Source: Nereocystis luetkeana (Eukaryota > Sar > Phaeophyceae > Laminariales > Laminariaceae). From it: 64,000 bases of DNA. The translations under genes were made by a program, and so were the position numbers. Of the stretch, positions 34,901 to 42,591 are shown piece after piece (the stretch's first letter is position 1; every line of letters starts with the position of its first letter). The notes beneath the pieces are model-generated. The model was not told where the DNA came from. It searched no databases and saw only the letters and a list, made by a program, of their open reading frames with translations. The stretch spans positions 3,832,864-3,896,863 of the forward strand of contig JARUPZ010000013.1 in the NCBI GenBank assembly GCA_031213475.1, read 5' to 3'.

Positions 34901-37900
34901 CAGCCAGCCCTCATCAATACAATTAACCATCAAAACCGTGTAAACATCCACCCACAAAACCCGCAACTCCATAAAAAACAAGGACACACAACCCACCACA
35001 CCAACCAACTCAAGGAAGCACATAAACACCCACAGCAGCTTCCATCAAGACATAACACCATGAAATCGTGGACACGCCCAAACACACCCACACACGGCTG
35101 ACCGGGACCCCCCCCTCCTCCGCCCCCCCCGCCCCCTGCCCTGCACAACGTGGGCGTAAAAACACACCGGCGGAGATATCGAAGAACGCATACACAATAG
35201 CAAACCCCACGAGGTGTCGACAGCGTATCAGTTTGGTACGTCCAATGTAGAGCTACAGCAGTGTTCAATATCTCCACAAATTTGGTTTTTACGTCAACAT
35301 TATGAAGGGCGGGGGGGGGGGGGGGGGGGGGGGTCCCGGCCACCCGTGCAAAGCCACCCAAGCCCACTCAAAACCCACCTGTATCGCCCGGAGCACCTTA
35401 GCCCGCTGGCCGAAGATGGGAAGAAGGTCGAGCAGGACAGACTCCGTGAGGATGGGGGTGCCGAGACGGGTCCGGTCCAGCGTCGCCTGCTCGAGTCACA
35501 AGCAATCGGACCGCATCGAAACGAAACAGATGGAAAATAGCGGTGGGCGGTCAATTTTTTAATCTTGTGATACCTGGTATTAGGCCATTTTCTATGCGGT
35601 TCGATTTTTGAGCTTCAGATTTTGGCCCGATCGCATTTTCAGATGTGAAGTTGGCAAAATCGAAAAAGCCTTCCTATGCGGAAAAATCAGATTTATTGTG
35701 TGTGTAGAGATTTTGAGCAAACGCCGAGACCAGCTGCTGTTTTTGTGGTTTGGCGCCGCGAAGAGACGCGCTGGGTGCGCTGCACTGCGCGGAGGACCCA
35801 AGCGTCCGAGCCAAGGCAGACCATCTCTGGTCTGGCGGCGAAGAGACGTGGCCAGTGCGCTAGAGCCACCTGTCTTGGTATTTTGGGTTCCATGTTGTGA
35901 CTGACTGACTGCTGCTGCTGCTGTACAGCAGTGTACGTACAAGTACTCGTACGTATCCACGGAGAGGTGCGTGCCGAGTGCGCTTCTCTTGGTATCCAGG
36001 TCCGAGCCCACGCCAGGCGACTGACGTCTGGGCCACGGAGGGTCGCGCCGCAAGCCGCCCGAGCGTCGGGCGCGAAGCGACGCCGCTATACAGCTGTGTC
36101 ACCTTCCAACTCATCGATCGTTCTGCTGCTGTTTGCTGTCATGGATAACATCTTGAATTTAGAGAGCATGCCATTTTTCGATTTGAAAATCTGATGACTC
36201 AGGTCGTCGGATTTTGGGCCAAAATCCGACGACTTGGGTCATCGGATTATCAAAATCGAAAAAATTCCGGTCATATTTTGCATATTTCGACTGCGCAAGC
36301 AGGGTCATTCGTTTTTGAGATCGAAAAATACAAATCTGAAGCTCGAAATCGAACCGCATAGGGAGCAGCCTTACACGATCAACTATTACGGTGGACCATA
36401 TTAAATAGGACCTACCTGGTATATATTTACCTGTTTTTACTAACAATATTTGGTCCTATTCACTATGGTCCCCCGTAATAGTATTTTTACTATTAATAAC
36501 AATATTTGGTCCTATTTACTATGGTCCCCCGTAGTAGCAGTTTCGCTTCTATTGCTCCTCCCCAATAGATGTCCCACCTTCCCTTTCTTGTAGGCTACCT
36601 ACCGTTCACACCTCCCTCCCTAGAGGCCGATGCTAACGGGAGCAGTAGATCAGCGTGCCAACCGAGACCCACACCACCGGTCTCAGAGGTTATCTCGGAT
36701 ACTCTTGTAGGGCGAAGCAACAATGATCACGTACGATACGAAGACCTAAAGGATGATTATAAGCTGGCCGTCGGTGTGAAACCGTCCTCTTGACCCTCTG
36801 GTGCAATCAGCCCAGGGGTAGCCACCCGACCAATACATCCCTCGCGAGGTCATAGAAAACTCAGACTCGTAGCACGTGCGATCAGCTACCAGAGAGCTAC
36901 CATGCACTATACGTACACGCAGCTTGGAAAGAAAATTGGATTTTTCGACGGCTGGGTCGGACAGATAGATCATCTACACGGATAGATCACCTAGATTCTA
37001 ACCTGCCGGTATGATATGCTGTGAAGGATCTCTACGCCAAAGATCCAACCCAGAAAATCTATCCCAGGCGATGCAGAACATGCGGCTCCCCCCCGGCAAC
37101 ATGAGCTAGATCATACAGATCCTACAGATCATACAGATCAGGCACATACGATCTATCTGTCCTGAAATATCTAGATCATGAACTGTGGGAATGATCTGTA
37201 GATGATCTATGGATGAACTTCCCGACGTGTTAACATACTGCCGCAGTATATTATCACGTGAGCATTCACGCCATGTACCACGTGACATACCACCCAGCGG
37301 CGTGAGGGAAGGGTTGGACGTTCAAAAATGTGTCTTATGAATAGTGCTACTCGTATACCAAGGGGGGGGGCTATTCACCCTTTTAGAACCGCAGTCCCAT
37401 TTTGGAGACAAACCAATCAAACTTCAAGTAATTTGTCCTCAAAACGGGACTACGGCCCTAAAAGGGCGAACAGTGATCAGAACCCACGATGGACCCTTAA
37501 AACATGTTCCCTTACGTATGCACACTGTGGTCCCTGTATAGTGCCGTTTGAGTAGTTCCGGCTGCCCGCTATAGTGCCGATCGAGTAGATCCGGCTGCCC
37601 GCTATAGTGCCGTTCGAGTAGTTCCGACTGCCCCCTGTAGTGCCGTTCGAGTAGTTCCGGCTGCCCGCTATAGTCCCGTTCGAGTAGTTCCGGCTGCCCG
37701 TTATAGTGCCGTTCGAATGGTTCCGACTGCCCGCTATAGTGCCGTTCGAGTAGTTCCGACTGTCCGTCATAGTGCCGGTCGAGTACTTCCGGCTACCCGC
37801 TATAGTGCCGGCACTACCCCTCCGCATGCTCTCAATATACGTAACACATATTTGCTGGGTTGGTCGTGTACTATGAAAATACAATACAGATCGTGTACAA

Positions 37901-39613
37901 CCTCTCACAGAGGGGGGAGAGGAACTGAATGATCTGTAGATGATCTACTGTAGATAGACATATCATGATCTGCCCCAACTGCGCGTCGTGCGAACAATCT
38001 TGCGAACAATCCTTATGCATGTATATCACGTGTACCAAACATTACGTGGGGAAAACAAACGCCATTGGTATGCACGTACATAGAACTACATACTTAGATC
38101 ACAACCCCTGAGCGTGCTCGGTTGGTGCATCCCTGGCCTCTCAGAGCTCCCACTTCCAAACCGCCTCCTTTCATCACTTGCCGGACCTTTCCAGCAGTTC
38201 TTTGTTTTCTCGGCCATCTCTTCCTTTTTTCTTCTTTCGTTTCGTGTGCGTGCGTGCTCTCCGAGCACGGCATCGCGGGAGGACCCGGCACCGTCGCGGG
38301 TGCCAGCGGGTGCTGGCGGGTAGAGGGGGGGTTGCAAAGACCGCGGTCGCCGCTTCGTGCCTAGGCGTCGCGTGTCCCTCGAGACACGAGGGATGCATGA
38401 ACGGGCTTTGTCTGGCTTCGATTTATGATTGTTGATAGAGTATGTACGAGTTATGAAGGACGTTCGGGAGGGCAAGGTAATACTCAAGCGGTGCTTATTT
38501 TTGCGACCACGCTGAAGTTGAAAGAGGGAGGTGTGCAGTTTGAACAACAACGTTATCGAGCTGGCGAACGACGGCCACGGTGAGCACCGGGCTTCACGCG
38601 GGGCGGGCGACGGGGCTGAGTGTGGCAGAGAGTGATAAAAGCTTTACCCGGGCCGAATCGGTAGCGAGGTGGTCGCGAGAGGGGCGGGCGGCGGACGAGG
38701 CTGAGAGAGAAGCTCTTCTGTGCGGATTTTTTCTTTTCTTCTCTTCGGCCGGGTGTAAGGTGTTCCAATCAGGCAGAAAAATATTACACGAGAGGGGACG
38801 GGGATTTTTTTTCCTTTCCGAGTTTTCGGTTTCATTTTCATTGTTTGTGCTGCTGTGCCGTGCTGTGCTTTCGCCTTCTTCGTACATACAGTACAGACGT
38901 AGAGCACATCGAAAGAAGAAATTAAGTACTGACAGTAGTACCCTACCTGGGGTGTATGTACGTACGTACGACATCCGCGACGCGAAGCGTATATGTGGCA
39001 TCCAAGCTGACGTCGGAGCTGTTTTCTCCTGAAGAATGGCGGCGGGACTCTTGGCATTATCAAGTCGCCGGTTTGCAATTACGATCCTTGAAAACACTAA
39101 ACTCAACCGTGGACCTCTGTTCGCTTCGCATAATTTGATATACTTTTTTCCTTCCTGAGCGAGCGTAGCGGGCGGCGTAGGCCGCCCGCGGAGCGAAGCG
39201 CCTTGTACATATTAGTAGTACTCGTAGATAGTTCTATTTCTCTCGTTGCCTCGTCATATATACCCCAGGTACATTTGGAGCCTGCAACCCGTCCAAAAAA
39301 CGAACCCCGAGAGTGCGACCGACCACCGCTAACGCATCAGTCGACAATGAAGGCGGATAAACGGAAACAAAACCCGAGCAAACACACAATCCCAACACCA
39401 AGGAAACAACAACCCGCTCACCGCTTCCGCTGCCGGAACTCCACCCCCTTGAAAAGCGTCTCCAATCACAGGTCCCGCCACCAACCCGCCAACCACGGCC
39501 CGTATGAACGCTCCCCTGTCAACGCCACCCACACCGCCGCCAGCGGCACCGCCTTCCACTCCCCCTTTAACTCCCCCCCGCAGCTCCCCACTCGACGGCA
39601 ACGAGGTCGACAT
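25731..39613 (-). CDS. Thylakoid-lumen cyclophilin-type peptidyl-prolyl isomerase, TLP40/CYP38-like (spliced)
   Basis: Four C-terminal exons (33222-33386, 29893-30065, 27281-27362, 25731-25826) join in frame into about 171 residues. Their order matches plant and algal TLP40/CYP38: GFVDPATGTLRRLPLEI, then IPFAIAMNHPALDGNGASSE, FFWLQDENL, LDG-R-YAIFAYAVGN, GDVIEKVTVTYGEDNL. The LDGRY joint is rebuilt exactly across an intron, strong evidence for the model. Family knowledge places these proteins in the thylakoid lumen, acting in photosystem II assembly and repair; their isomerase domain is often divergent. Two upstream candidates (35379-35486 and 39422-39613) fit in phase 0 but show no clear similarity, so the N-terminal model is tentative. 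The first half of the cyclophilin domain is not seen and may lie in the N gap at 33901-34000. Transcribed away from the oxidase gene. Confidence 0.75.
25866..26300 (-). mobile_element. Family P1 repeat with long poly(G), in the last cyclophilin intron
   Basis: A G run of about 36 bases (25880-25916) precedes TGTACTCGATAGGAGATATG. A second G-rich insert near 25972-26060 splits the element before CTCGCATCCCAATGAATGC and CTTGTGAGGCGGACG. It starts about 40 bases upstream (in gene sense) of the last exon's acceptor. Confidence 0.75.
26300..26890. other. Intron sequence, AT-rich, with ACTATAAATA-type repeats
   Basis: CTATAAATA and ATAGTATTCA motifs recur loosely from 26460 to 26800. TACC(A/T)GGTA motifs lie near 26690 and 26839. 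Confidence 0.5.
27142..27253 (+). mobile_element. Family A element with a TACCTGGTA insertion
   Basis: Ends TTACGGGGGACCTTAGTTAA and TAACTATGGTCCCCCGTAA. The core reads CTATA-CCTGGTA-TATTTAACC where the copy at 11851 reads CTATATATTTAACC, an exact 7-base insertion (motif 27190-27198). Confidence 0.9.
27281..27362 (-). CDS. Cyclophilin gene exon, LDGRY/GDVIEKVT segment
   Basis: After acceptor ACAG it completes an Arg codon, then YAIFAYAVGNRKLLGRLRDG and DVIEKVT, and ends at ACG with donor GTGAGC. Reading through the donor gives only VSK and a stop, while splicing to 25826 restores the family's conserved tail. Confidence 0.85.
27400..27610. repeat. (AAAC)n / (AAACGAAC)n repeat
   Basis: AACAAACAAACGAACAAACG-type sequence within the cyclophilin intron. 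Open frames across it are repeat artefacts. Confidence 0.9.
28047..28122. mobile_element. Family B foldback, internally deleted
   Basis: GACCCTTTTAGGACTGCAG jumps directly to AAATTCTGAGTAGTTTGTCC, so most of the left arm is gone. The right end AGGGGTTAAC is kept. Confidence 0.75.
28222..28302 (+). mobile_element. Degenerate family A remnant
   Basis: TAGGGCCTACATACAGCACA and AGCACTATTTGGTCCTGTAG keep the family A order, but both outer ends are lost. Confidence 0.5.
28338..28428. mobile_element. Degenerate family B remnant
   Basis: GTGCGGTCCCGTTTCGGAGA and AGTTTGCTCCCAAAACGGGA pair as family B arms; the TTAA ends are gone. Confidence 0.65.
28430..29400. other. Cyclophilin intron, no further exon recognised
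   Basis: Open frames on both strands, including minus 28582-29082, show no family resemblance or consistent splice phase. CCAAACCAAACCATAATCGG near 29352 resembles text near 28510. Confidence 0.4.
29404..29760 (+). repeat. Three tandem copies of a P2 unit (about 115 bp)
   Basis: GGAGCGTGGTCCACGGTCAA, AAGCAACAAACAAGTACGCC, a C run, TTCCGTCTCGAAAGGGATGC and ATCAACATGATCAAATGACC repeat three times. The C run lies inside each unit, and its length varies between units. Confidence 0.88.
29893..30065 (-). CDS. Cyclophilin gene exon, FFWL segment
   Basis: Acceptor GCGAAG is followed by VFTKAPAVQTFRIPFAIAMN, HPALDGNGASSEFFWLQDEN and ...RVEALDG plus two bases of a split Arg codon, with donor CAG/GTAATG. 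The block IPFxAxxxMA...SSxFFWL is diagnostic for TLP40/CYP38-type cyclophilins. Confidence 0.88.
30068..30960 (+). repeat. Degenerate GGTAAC/GGTAGC hexamer array
   Basis: About 0.9 kb of GGTAACGGTAGCGGTAAT-type hexamers. In gene sense (minus) it reads GTTACC repeats ending about three bases before the acceptor of the 29893-30065 exon, so it supplies that intron's pyrimidine-rich 3' end. Valine-, threonine- or proline-rich frames through it are artefacts. Confidence 0.92.
31064..31275 (+). mobile_element. Family A element, subfamily 2, split by another family A copy
   Basis: It starts TCACGGGGGACCACATTGAA and ends TACCATGGTCCCCCGAAA. The core is interrupted after AATTTTTAC and resumes at ACAATATTAGG. 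Confidence 0.9.
31133..31237 (+). mobile_element. Family A element nested in a family A element
   Basis: Ends TTACGGGGGACCATAGTTAA and TTAACTATGGCCCTCCGTAA. The host reads TTTTTAC-TA before it and TA-ACAATATT after it, where intact hosts read TTTTTACTAACAATATT. This proves a TA target-site duplication. Confidence 0.95.
31280..31900. repeat. Diverged GGTAAC-type repeat region
   Basis: GGTAACGGCAACGG, GGTAACAGCGAT and similar words, more degraded than at 30068-30960, with a family A insertion at 31616-31720. Confidence 0.7.
31616..31720 (+). mobile_element. Family A element in the GGTAAC region
   Basis: TTACGGGGGGCCATAGTTAA and TTAACTATGGTCCCCCGTAA, flanked by TA on both sides. Confidence 0.92.
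32050..32232 (+). mobile_element. Family P1 end fragment with poly(C)
   Basis: It starts right after a C run with ACACCTCACGGCGCTTCGCG and ends CTCCTATCGAGTACACG plus about 20 C. Confidence 0.8.
32393..32443 (+). mobile_element. Minimal P1 end fragment
   Basis: ACTACTAAGGCCATGCATGA and CAGTGAGGAC lead into a C run. Confidence 0.55.
32450..32570 (+). mobile_element. Family P1 end fragment
   Basis: GTCTGGTCGGTGAAAACCCA, CCCGGTATTGTAATGG and ACGACTACGGCCATGCATGA, with CATGACATGAG duplicated before the C run. Confidence 0.7.
32588..33112 (+). mobile_element. Family P1 repeat, longest plus-strand copy
   Basis: This serves as reference: GGTTGGGTTGGCGTCGGTTG at the left end, TAGACAACCGGGGTACC, TTTACTCCGCACAAGTGGGA, CTCATTGAAGCTGTCATCCA, ACGGCGCTTCGCGCTTGG, TGCCTGGTCGGTGAAAACCC, and CTCCTATCGAGTACACCCCC at the C-rich end. 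I see no coding frame. Other copies share the C end and differ at the left end. Confidence 0.85.
33114..33170 (+). mobile_element. Minimal P1 end fragment with poly(C)
   Basis: TGCGGTCATGCATGATATCG and AGAAC precede a C run of about 20. Confidence 0.6.
33222..33386 (-). CDS. Cyclophilin gene exon, GFVDP segment
   Basis: After acceptor ACGCAG it encodes VGAENNETLSTVVSGSFRE, GFVDPATGTLRRLPLEILR and VERKGNAPVYGAARNTK, 55 codons, phase 0 at both ends; donor AAG/GTGGGG. GFxDPxTxxxRxxPLEI...YG matches TLP40/CYP38. Confidence 0.85.
33418..33815. repeat. CAGAT-rich tandem repeat, unit about 55-60 bp
   Basis: Starts as pure CAGAT pentamers, then repeats ATGTTCACGGATCTGCATCA and AACAACATATCAGATCAGAT several times. 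Confidence 0.85.
33901..34000. other. Assembly gap (100 N)
   Basis: Exactly 100 N, the usual placeholder for a gap of unknown length. It lies in the cyclophilin intron upstream of the 33222-33386 exon, where the missing front half of the domain would be expected. Confidence 0.98.
34180..35085. repeat. Degenerate CATGGACACAC repeat region
   Basis: ATCATGGACACACC, CTCATGGACACA and CACCCACAAAA words recur at irregular spacing. No exon seen. A short section (34513-34607) is shared with 48606-48691. Confidence 0.6.
34513..34607. repeat. Dispersed repeat D, copy 1
   Basis: GAACCCTATGCGCCA, GGCAAGCGCCGGGGGG and ACACCTGTGACCATGGCTTG match the copy at 48606-48691 in order. Confidence 0.7.
35379..35486 (-). 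CDS. Candidate exon of the cyclophilin gene
   Basis: Between acceptor GAGCAG and donor CAG/GTGGGT lies an open 36-codon segment: ATLDRTRLGTPILTESVLL then DLLPIFGQRAKVLRAIQ. It is phase 0 at both ends, as the neighbouring exons require, and looks protein-like, but I cannot match it to the TLP40 N-terminus. It could belong to a different gene. Confidence 0.4.
35593..36360. mobile_element. Inverted-repeat (foldback) element, about 768 bp
   Basis: The left end TATGCGGTTCGATTTTTGAG continues GCTTCAGATTT; the right end is its near-perfect complement, AAATCTGAAGCTCGAAATCG-AACCGCATA. Inside is a 31-base palindrome (36203-36233, 15-base arms). No transposase is evident, so it would be non-autonomous. 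Confidence 0.75.
36386..36478 (+). mobile_element. Family A element with internal deletion
   Basis: TTACGGTGGACCATATTAAA at the left, TTCACTATGGTCCCCCGTAA at the right. TACCTGGTA (36413-36421) takes the place of about 20 core bases. Confidence 0.85.
36481..36533 (+). mobile_element. Right half of a family A element
   Basis: AACAATATTTGGTCCTATTT and ACTATGGTCCCCCGTAG without a left half, directly after another copy. Confidence 0.75.
36534..37330. other. No exon recognised; GATCATACAGATC repeats near 37.1 kb
   Basis: AGATCATACAGATC motifs and CGGCAACATGAGCTAGATCA (37097-37116) belong to a dispersed GATCTGT-type family. The open frame at 36569-36793 is unrecognised. Confidence 0.45.
37376..37469. 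mobile_element. Family B foldback
   Basis: CACCCTTTTAGAACCGCAGT at the left, GGGACTACGGCCCTAAAAGG at the right. Confidence 0.82.
37541..37812. repeat. 33-base tandem repeat, about eight units
   Basis: GTGCCGTTCGAGTAGTTCCG plus GCTGCCCGCTATA repeats with point differences. Confidence 0.92.
38083..39210. repeat. Long dispersed duplication, copy 1 (about 1.1 kb)
   Basis: Starts ATAGAACTACATACTTAGAT and ends GAGCGAAGCGCCTTGTACAT. The same sequence, visibly very similar, lies at 46617-47716. It contains ATGGCGGCGGGACTCTTGGC, a short frame [16 protein letters not shown] that is not conserved far downstream. Copy 1 has a 9-bp-stem hairpin near its end (39168-39189) that copy 2 lacks. Confidence 0.92.
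39422..39613 (-). CDS. Candidate first or second exon of the cyclophilin gene (lumenal leader)
   Basis: From ATG at 39613 the frame runs to VDRGAFIRAVVGGLVAGPV, IGDAFQGGGVPAAEA and donor GCG/GTGAGC, phase 0, which fits the next candidate exon. An Arg followed by a short hydrophobic stretch and small residues resembles a thylakoid-transfer signal. The frame stays open upstream to about 40216, so the start could be earlier (ATG at 39715), and no bipartite plastid leader is seen in it. Confidence 0.4.
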
Positions 39614-39964
39614 TTCTTCCCCCCCATCCCCCACATCGCCACCGCCTCCTCCTTCTCCTTCGTTGATCGCAGCAAGCGTTCGAGCCCCATCCCCGCCCCC
39701 ACCCCGTTTCCTCATCACTCCCGCGCCTGGCGGACCAAAAGCACGCCTGTTCGCGAAGATCGCCGCCCTCCCCTCCACCCCCGCATCCGCATCCTCCGCC
39801 TCCTCCAGTTCTCGTCCGTCATCGTCGTCGGCCCACCGCAGCCCGTGGCTACCGTGGTGGGTGTCGAAGGTTCCGCTCAGGGAGTTGGAGGAGTGGACGA
39901 GGCCTAACGCCGTTCCCGTACCAGGCCCCGCCGTTGCCGCCGCCGAACCGGATGGGCGAGAATT

Positions 39965-40125
39965 ACCGATACCGTTACCGCTTTTGCTACCGTTGTGGTT
40001 ACCGATGCGCTTACCGTTACGGTGTTTACCGCAACCGTAGCCTTTGCCGAAGCCGTAGTCGTAACCGTTGCCGTAACCGCTCCGGTTACCGTTACCGTTA
40101 CCGTTACCGTTACCGTTACCGCCCA
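39965..40125. repeat. GTTACC hexamer array
   Basis: CCGTTACCGTTACC-type hexamers, the complement of the array at 30068-30960. Confidence 0.85.
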
Positions 40126-40441
40126 CGGCACCCATCACCGGCCGGTGAGGTCGGAGGACACCCGAATTTCTCCCCGCGCCCCTTTTTGGAAAAAAGCATT
40201 TGGGGAGGGTGCACATACATGTGATGAGGTTGGGACAGACGGCAGCAGCGGCACGAGTCGGGCGGTGGCGTAGTCGGAAGGGCCTTGCCGGACGGTGTAC
40301 ATACTGGCTGTAGTACGTATGGTACGAGTGAGTATGTACGAGGTGTGGCGTTCAGTAGAGAAATGCCCAATCGTATCCCATCAGATACGAAGTCTTGCTG
40401 CTGCTGCTGCTGTTTCAGTATACGACAAGTTGTTGTTGTTG

Positions 40442-40708
40442 TTATGACCATTTGAGTATGGTATGATAGCCAGCTGATGATAAGAAGGAGGCATCGGCAG
40501 AACGGCATAGAATAGCTGCAACCACGACCACAGCCGTTGACGCCAACGCGAGTGTGCAGAATGGCAGGGAAGAGGGGGGGGGCGAAAGGGGGACGAGGGG
40601 GAATGGCGGGGGGGGGGAGGGGAGGCGGTCTGCCCAACAGACTGAAGCCTGGTTATGGCCATCATCGTCATGATGCACTCCTTTCTTTGGGACCCAAGTA
40701 ACTAGCAT
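40442..40708 (-). other. Open frame with a signal-peptide-like stretch
   Basis: The minus-strand frame contains LALASTAVVVVAAILCRSAD followed by ASFLSSAG, resembling a signal peptide with a following plastid-type motif, upstream of the cyclophilin leader candidate. The 50 proline-rich residues before it and the lack of a clear donor argue against a simple model. It may be chance. Confidence 0.2.
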
Positions 40709-41069
40709 GGTGCCATCTGGGCAACTTTGCGTGTCTGTATGCTCCAGTGCCTGCCTTTGGTATTTTCTTTCCCCCCCGCCCGTGATTATCGCTTTTTTGT
40801 CCCTTCTTTGTTTTCATTTTTCTTTCATTCCCGTTTGTACCTCTTTGTGTCTTTGTTAGTATGGTCCGTTTTGCCTTGCCTTTTTTTCGCGTTTTGCTAT
40901 CTGCGCCTGTTTTAGTTTTGTTTTTGTTTTTGTTTTGCTTAGCTTCATCTTCTTTTTTTAGGTTTTTGTCTGCTATTAATAGTCTCCTTTTTGCTTCCCT
41001 GGTGTCCGCAGTGGTGGAGTGCGTATGCCTGTTTTTTGTTTTTTTTTGCCTCTGTTTTTACTTGAGGTA

Positions 41070-41163
41070 TTTCTTCCACTCCAGAGTTATTGGAGCCTGT
41101 CCTGCGACCACGGACTGCATTGAATTGTGAGTTAATGTGAGAACAACAACAACAACAACAACG
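41070..41163 (+). mobile_element. Short retroposon-like repeat with (AAC)n tail
   Basis: TTCTTCCACTCCAGAGTTAT, TGGAGCCTGTCCTGCGACCA, GAGTTAATGTGAG then AACAACAAC. The same upstream text (GAGGTATTTCTTCCACTCC) occurs at 57925. Confidence 0.75.
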
Positions 41164-41423
41164 ACATGTACGTCCCAAGCAGCATCAGCGTAAGCTCGGC
41201 ACGGTGTGTGTACGTGTGTACGTAGGGCAGCGGTCGATAGCGGTATTGATTTCTCGAGAGCGAAGGCGGAGGAGGCGAGGGAAGCGGGGGGGGGGGGGGG
41301 CGGTCCCCCCAAGGTGAGAACCCTGCTATACCAAAGGTACTACCTTGCTGTATAGTAGTACAGCAGTAATGTACCTGGCGTGTACGAGGCACCAATTCTA
41401 ATAGTACGTGGTGCCACATTCCT

Positions 41424-41497
41424 CCTCTCCACATTTATTGGAGCCTGTCCTGCGACCACGGACTGGATTGCACTGCCTTGGCGATCGATGAAGTGAG

Positions 41498-41532
<35 letters not shown>

Positions 41533-41533
41533 C
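41424..41533 (+). mobile_element. Short retroposon-like repeat with (AAC)n tail
   Basis: TTATTGGAGCCTGTCCTGCG, ACCACGGACTG and GTGAGAAC followed by about eleven AAC units. Confidence 0.75.
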
Positions 41534-41839
41534 TGCGAGGCAATCACACGATCGCTTTGCTACGGGTCTGCGAGACTACCAGCACGAGATCGTACAATCC
41601 TCATGCGAATATCACGAATCATGACACGCAAGAACCGAAGCTTCAAAACGCTCACACCACCAGCCTCTAACCTCGTGCGTACCGGTACCAGGCGTTTTGA
41701 TGCTCTTGTCTCTGTGCTGTGTCGTCCCACAAGAATACGAGTTGCCACAACAGCAGCAGTAACTGGTTGGTACGTACCTGGTACCTGGTATATCGTAGTT
41801 GACGTCCGCTAGGTTCCAGGATATCGACAAACGACAAAG

Positions 41840-42500
41840 AACACAGCACAGAGCACGCTACTGGGGCCAGCAGCAACCCCCTCTGCGGGAACGAGTGCAT
41901 GCCACCCGGGCACAAGGTAACGCCACCGCCAATACGACAAGACCCATGGCACTCCCAGGCTGCTGGGCACGCTGACTGGTACGCCAACAGGGCCCAGCAG
42001 CACTATGAGGCAACCGTTTCTGCGTTCTGCGAGTGTCGCTTTTCGCGATGAGACAGACCCCCCCTGCTCACCTTCCCTGCAGAGGCGGTCCACGTGGGCA
42101 AGACACGAGAAACGATCCGACCAGGCCGCGCAGGCCACACATAGATACGGCCAAGGAGGCTGCCAGCACGTACACCAGCCTCGGCTGGCTCTTCGCCGTC
42201 CTGGCCCGCCGCATCATGCGTTCGTTCATGATAAAACTGAACTTGGAGGTGGATTGAGAAGCGGGGAGTGTCTTGTACCTGAGGAGCATTACGGGATCCC
42301 ACTACAAAAAAGGGGCCGGGGGATGTCTACCCCCTGGCCCCGTGTTCACAAGGCATCTGGAAGCGGTCTGTTTTTTTTCCCTGTTGTTTCTCATGTGGGT
42401 GTGCGCGCAGAGCAGCACCTCACCCTGTGTACCTCACGTGCTACACAAACATCGCGCACGAGAACTACCGGGAGAAACCGAGGGGGGGAATACTAAGCGA
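41840..42500. other. GC-rich unrecognised open frames upstream of the oxidase start
   Basis: Frames such as plus 42033-42257 (TYTSLGWLFAVLARRIMRSF) look protein-like but match nothing I know. They may be 5' leader or a decayed gene. Confidence 0.3.
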
Positions 42501-42521
42501 CGCAAGCACCCAGCTGGAACT

Positions 42522-42591
42522 ATGTCGGCCGACCCTATGACAGCGCCAGTGGGCCCAGCCCAAGAGACGTCCAAGACTCCGGAGTCGGCAG
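42522..42591 (+). CDS. Oxidase exon 1 (tentative)
   Basis: ATG begins [20 protein letters not shown] followed by ESA and one base, with donor CAG/GTATGT. The one-base overhang completes the Gly codon that exon 2 needs before WEPVNV. No similarity supports these 23 residues, but family N-termini are poorly conserved before EPVNV. Confidence 0.5.

Larger units (their letters stand above)
39614..42521. promoter_or_regulatory. Interval between divergent genes
   Basis: If both gene models are right, this roughly 2.9 kb holds the promoters and 5' leaders of both. I see no confident TATA box. It contains a GTTACC array (39965-40125), two AAC-tailed retroposons and open frames I do not recognise. 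Confidence 0.4.

Noticed and set aside
37541-37812. CRISPR-like 33-base periodicity
   Set aside because: Units are contiguous with no spacer between repeats.
38083-39210. Long terminal repeats of an LTR retrotransposon bounding 38-47.7 kb
   Set aside because: The two 1.1-kb copies are direct repeats, but no gag-pol lies between them, the ends lack TG...CA, and the interval contains gene exons instead.
39203-40040. Proline-rich plus-strand frames opposite the leader candidate
   Set aside because: They mirror a GC-rich Gly-rich frame on the other strand and show low complexity only.
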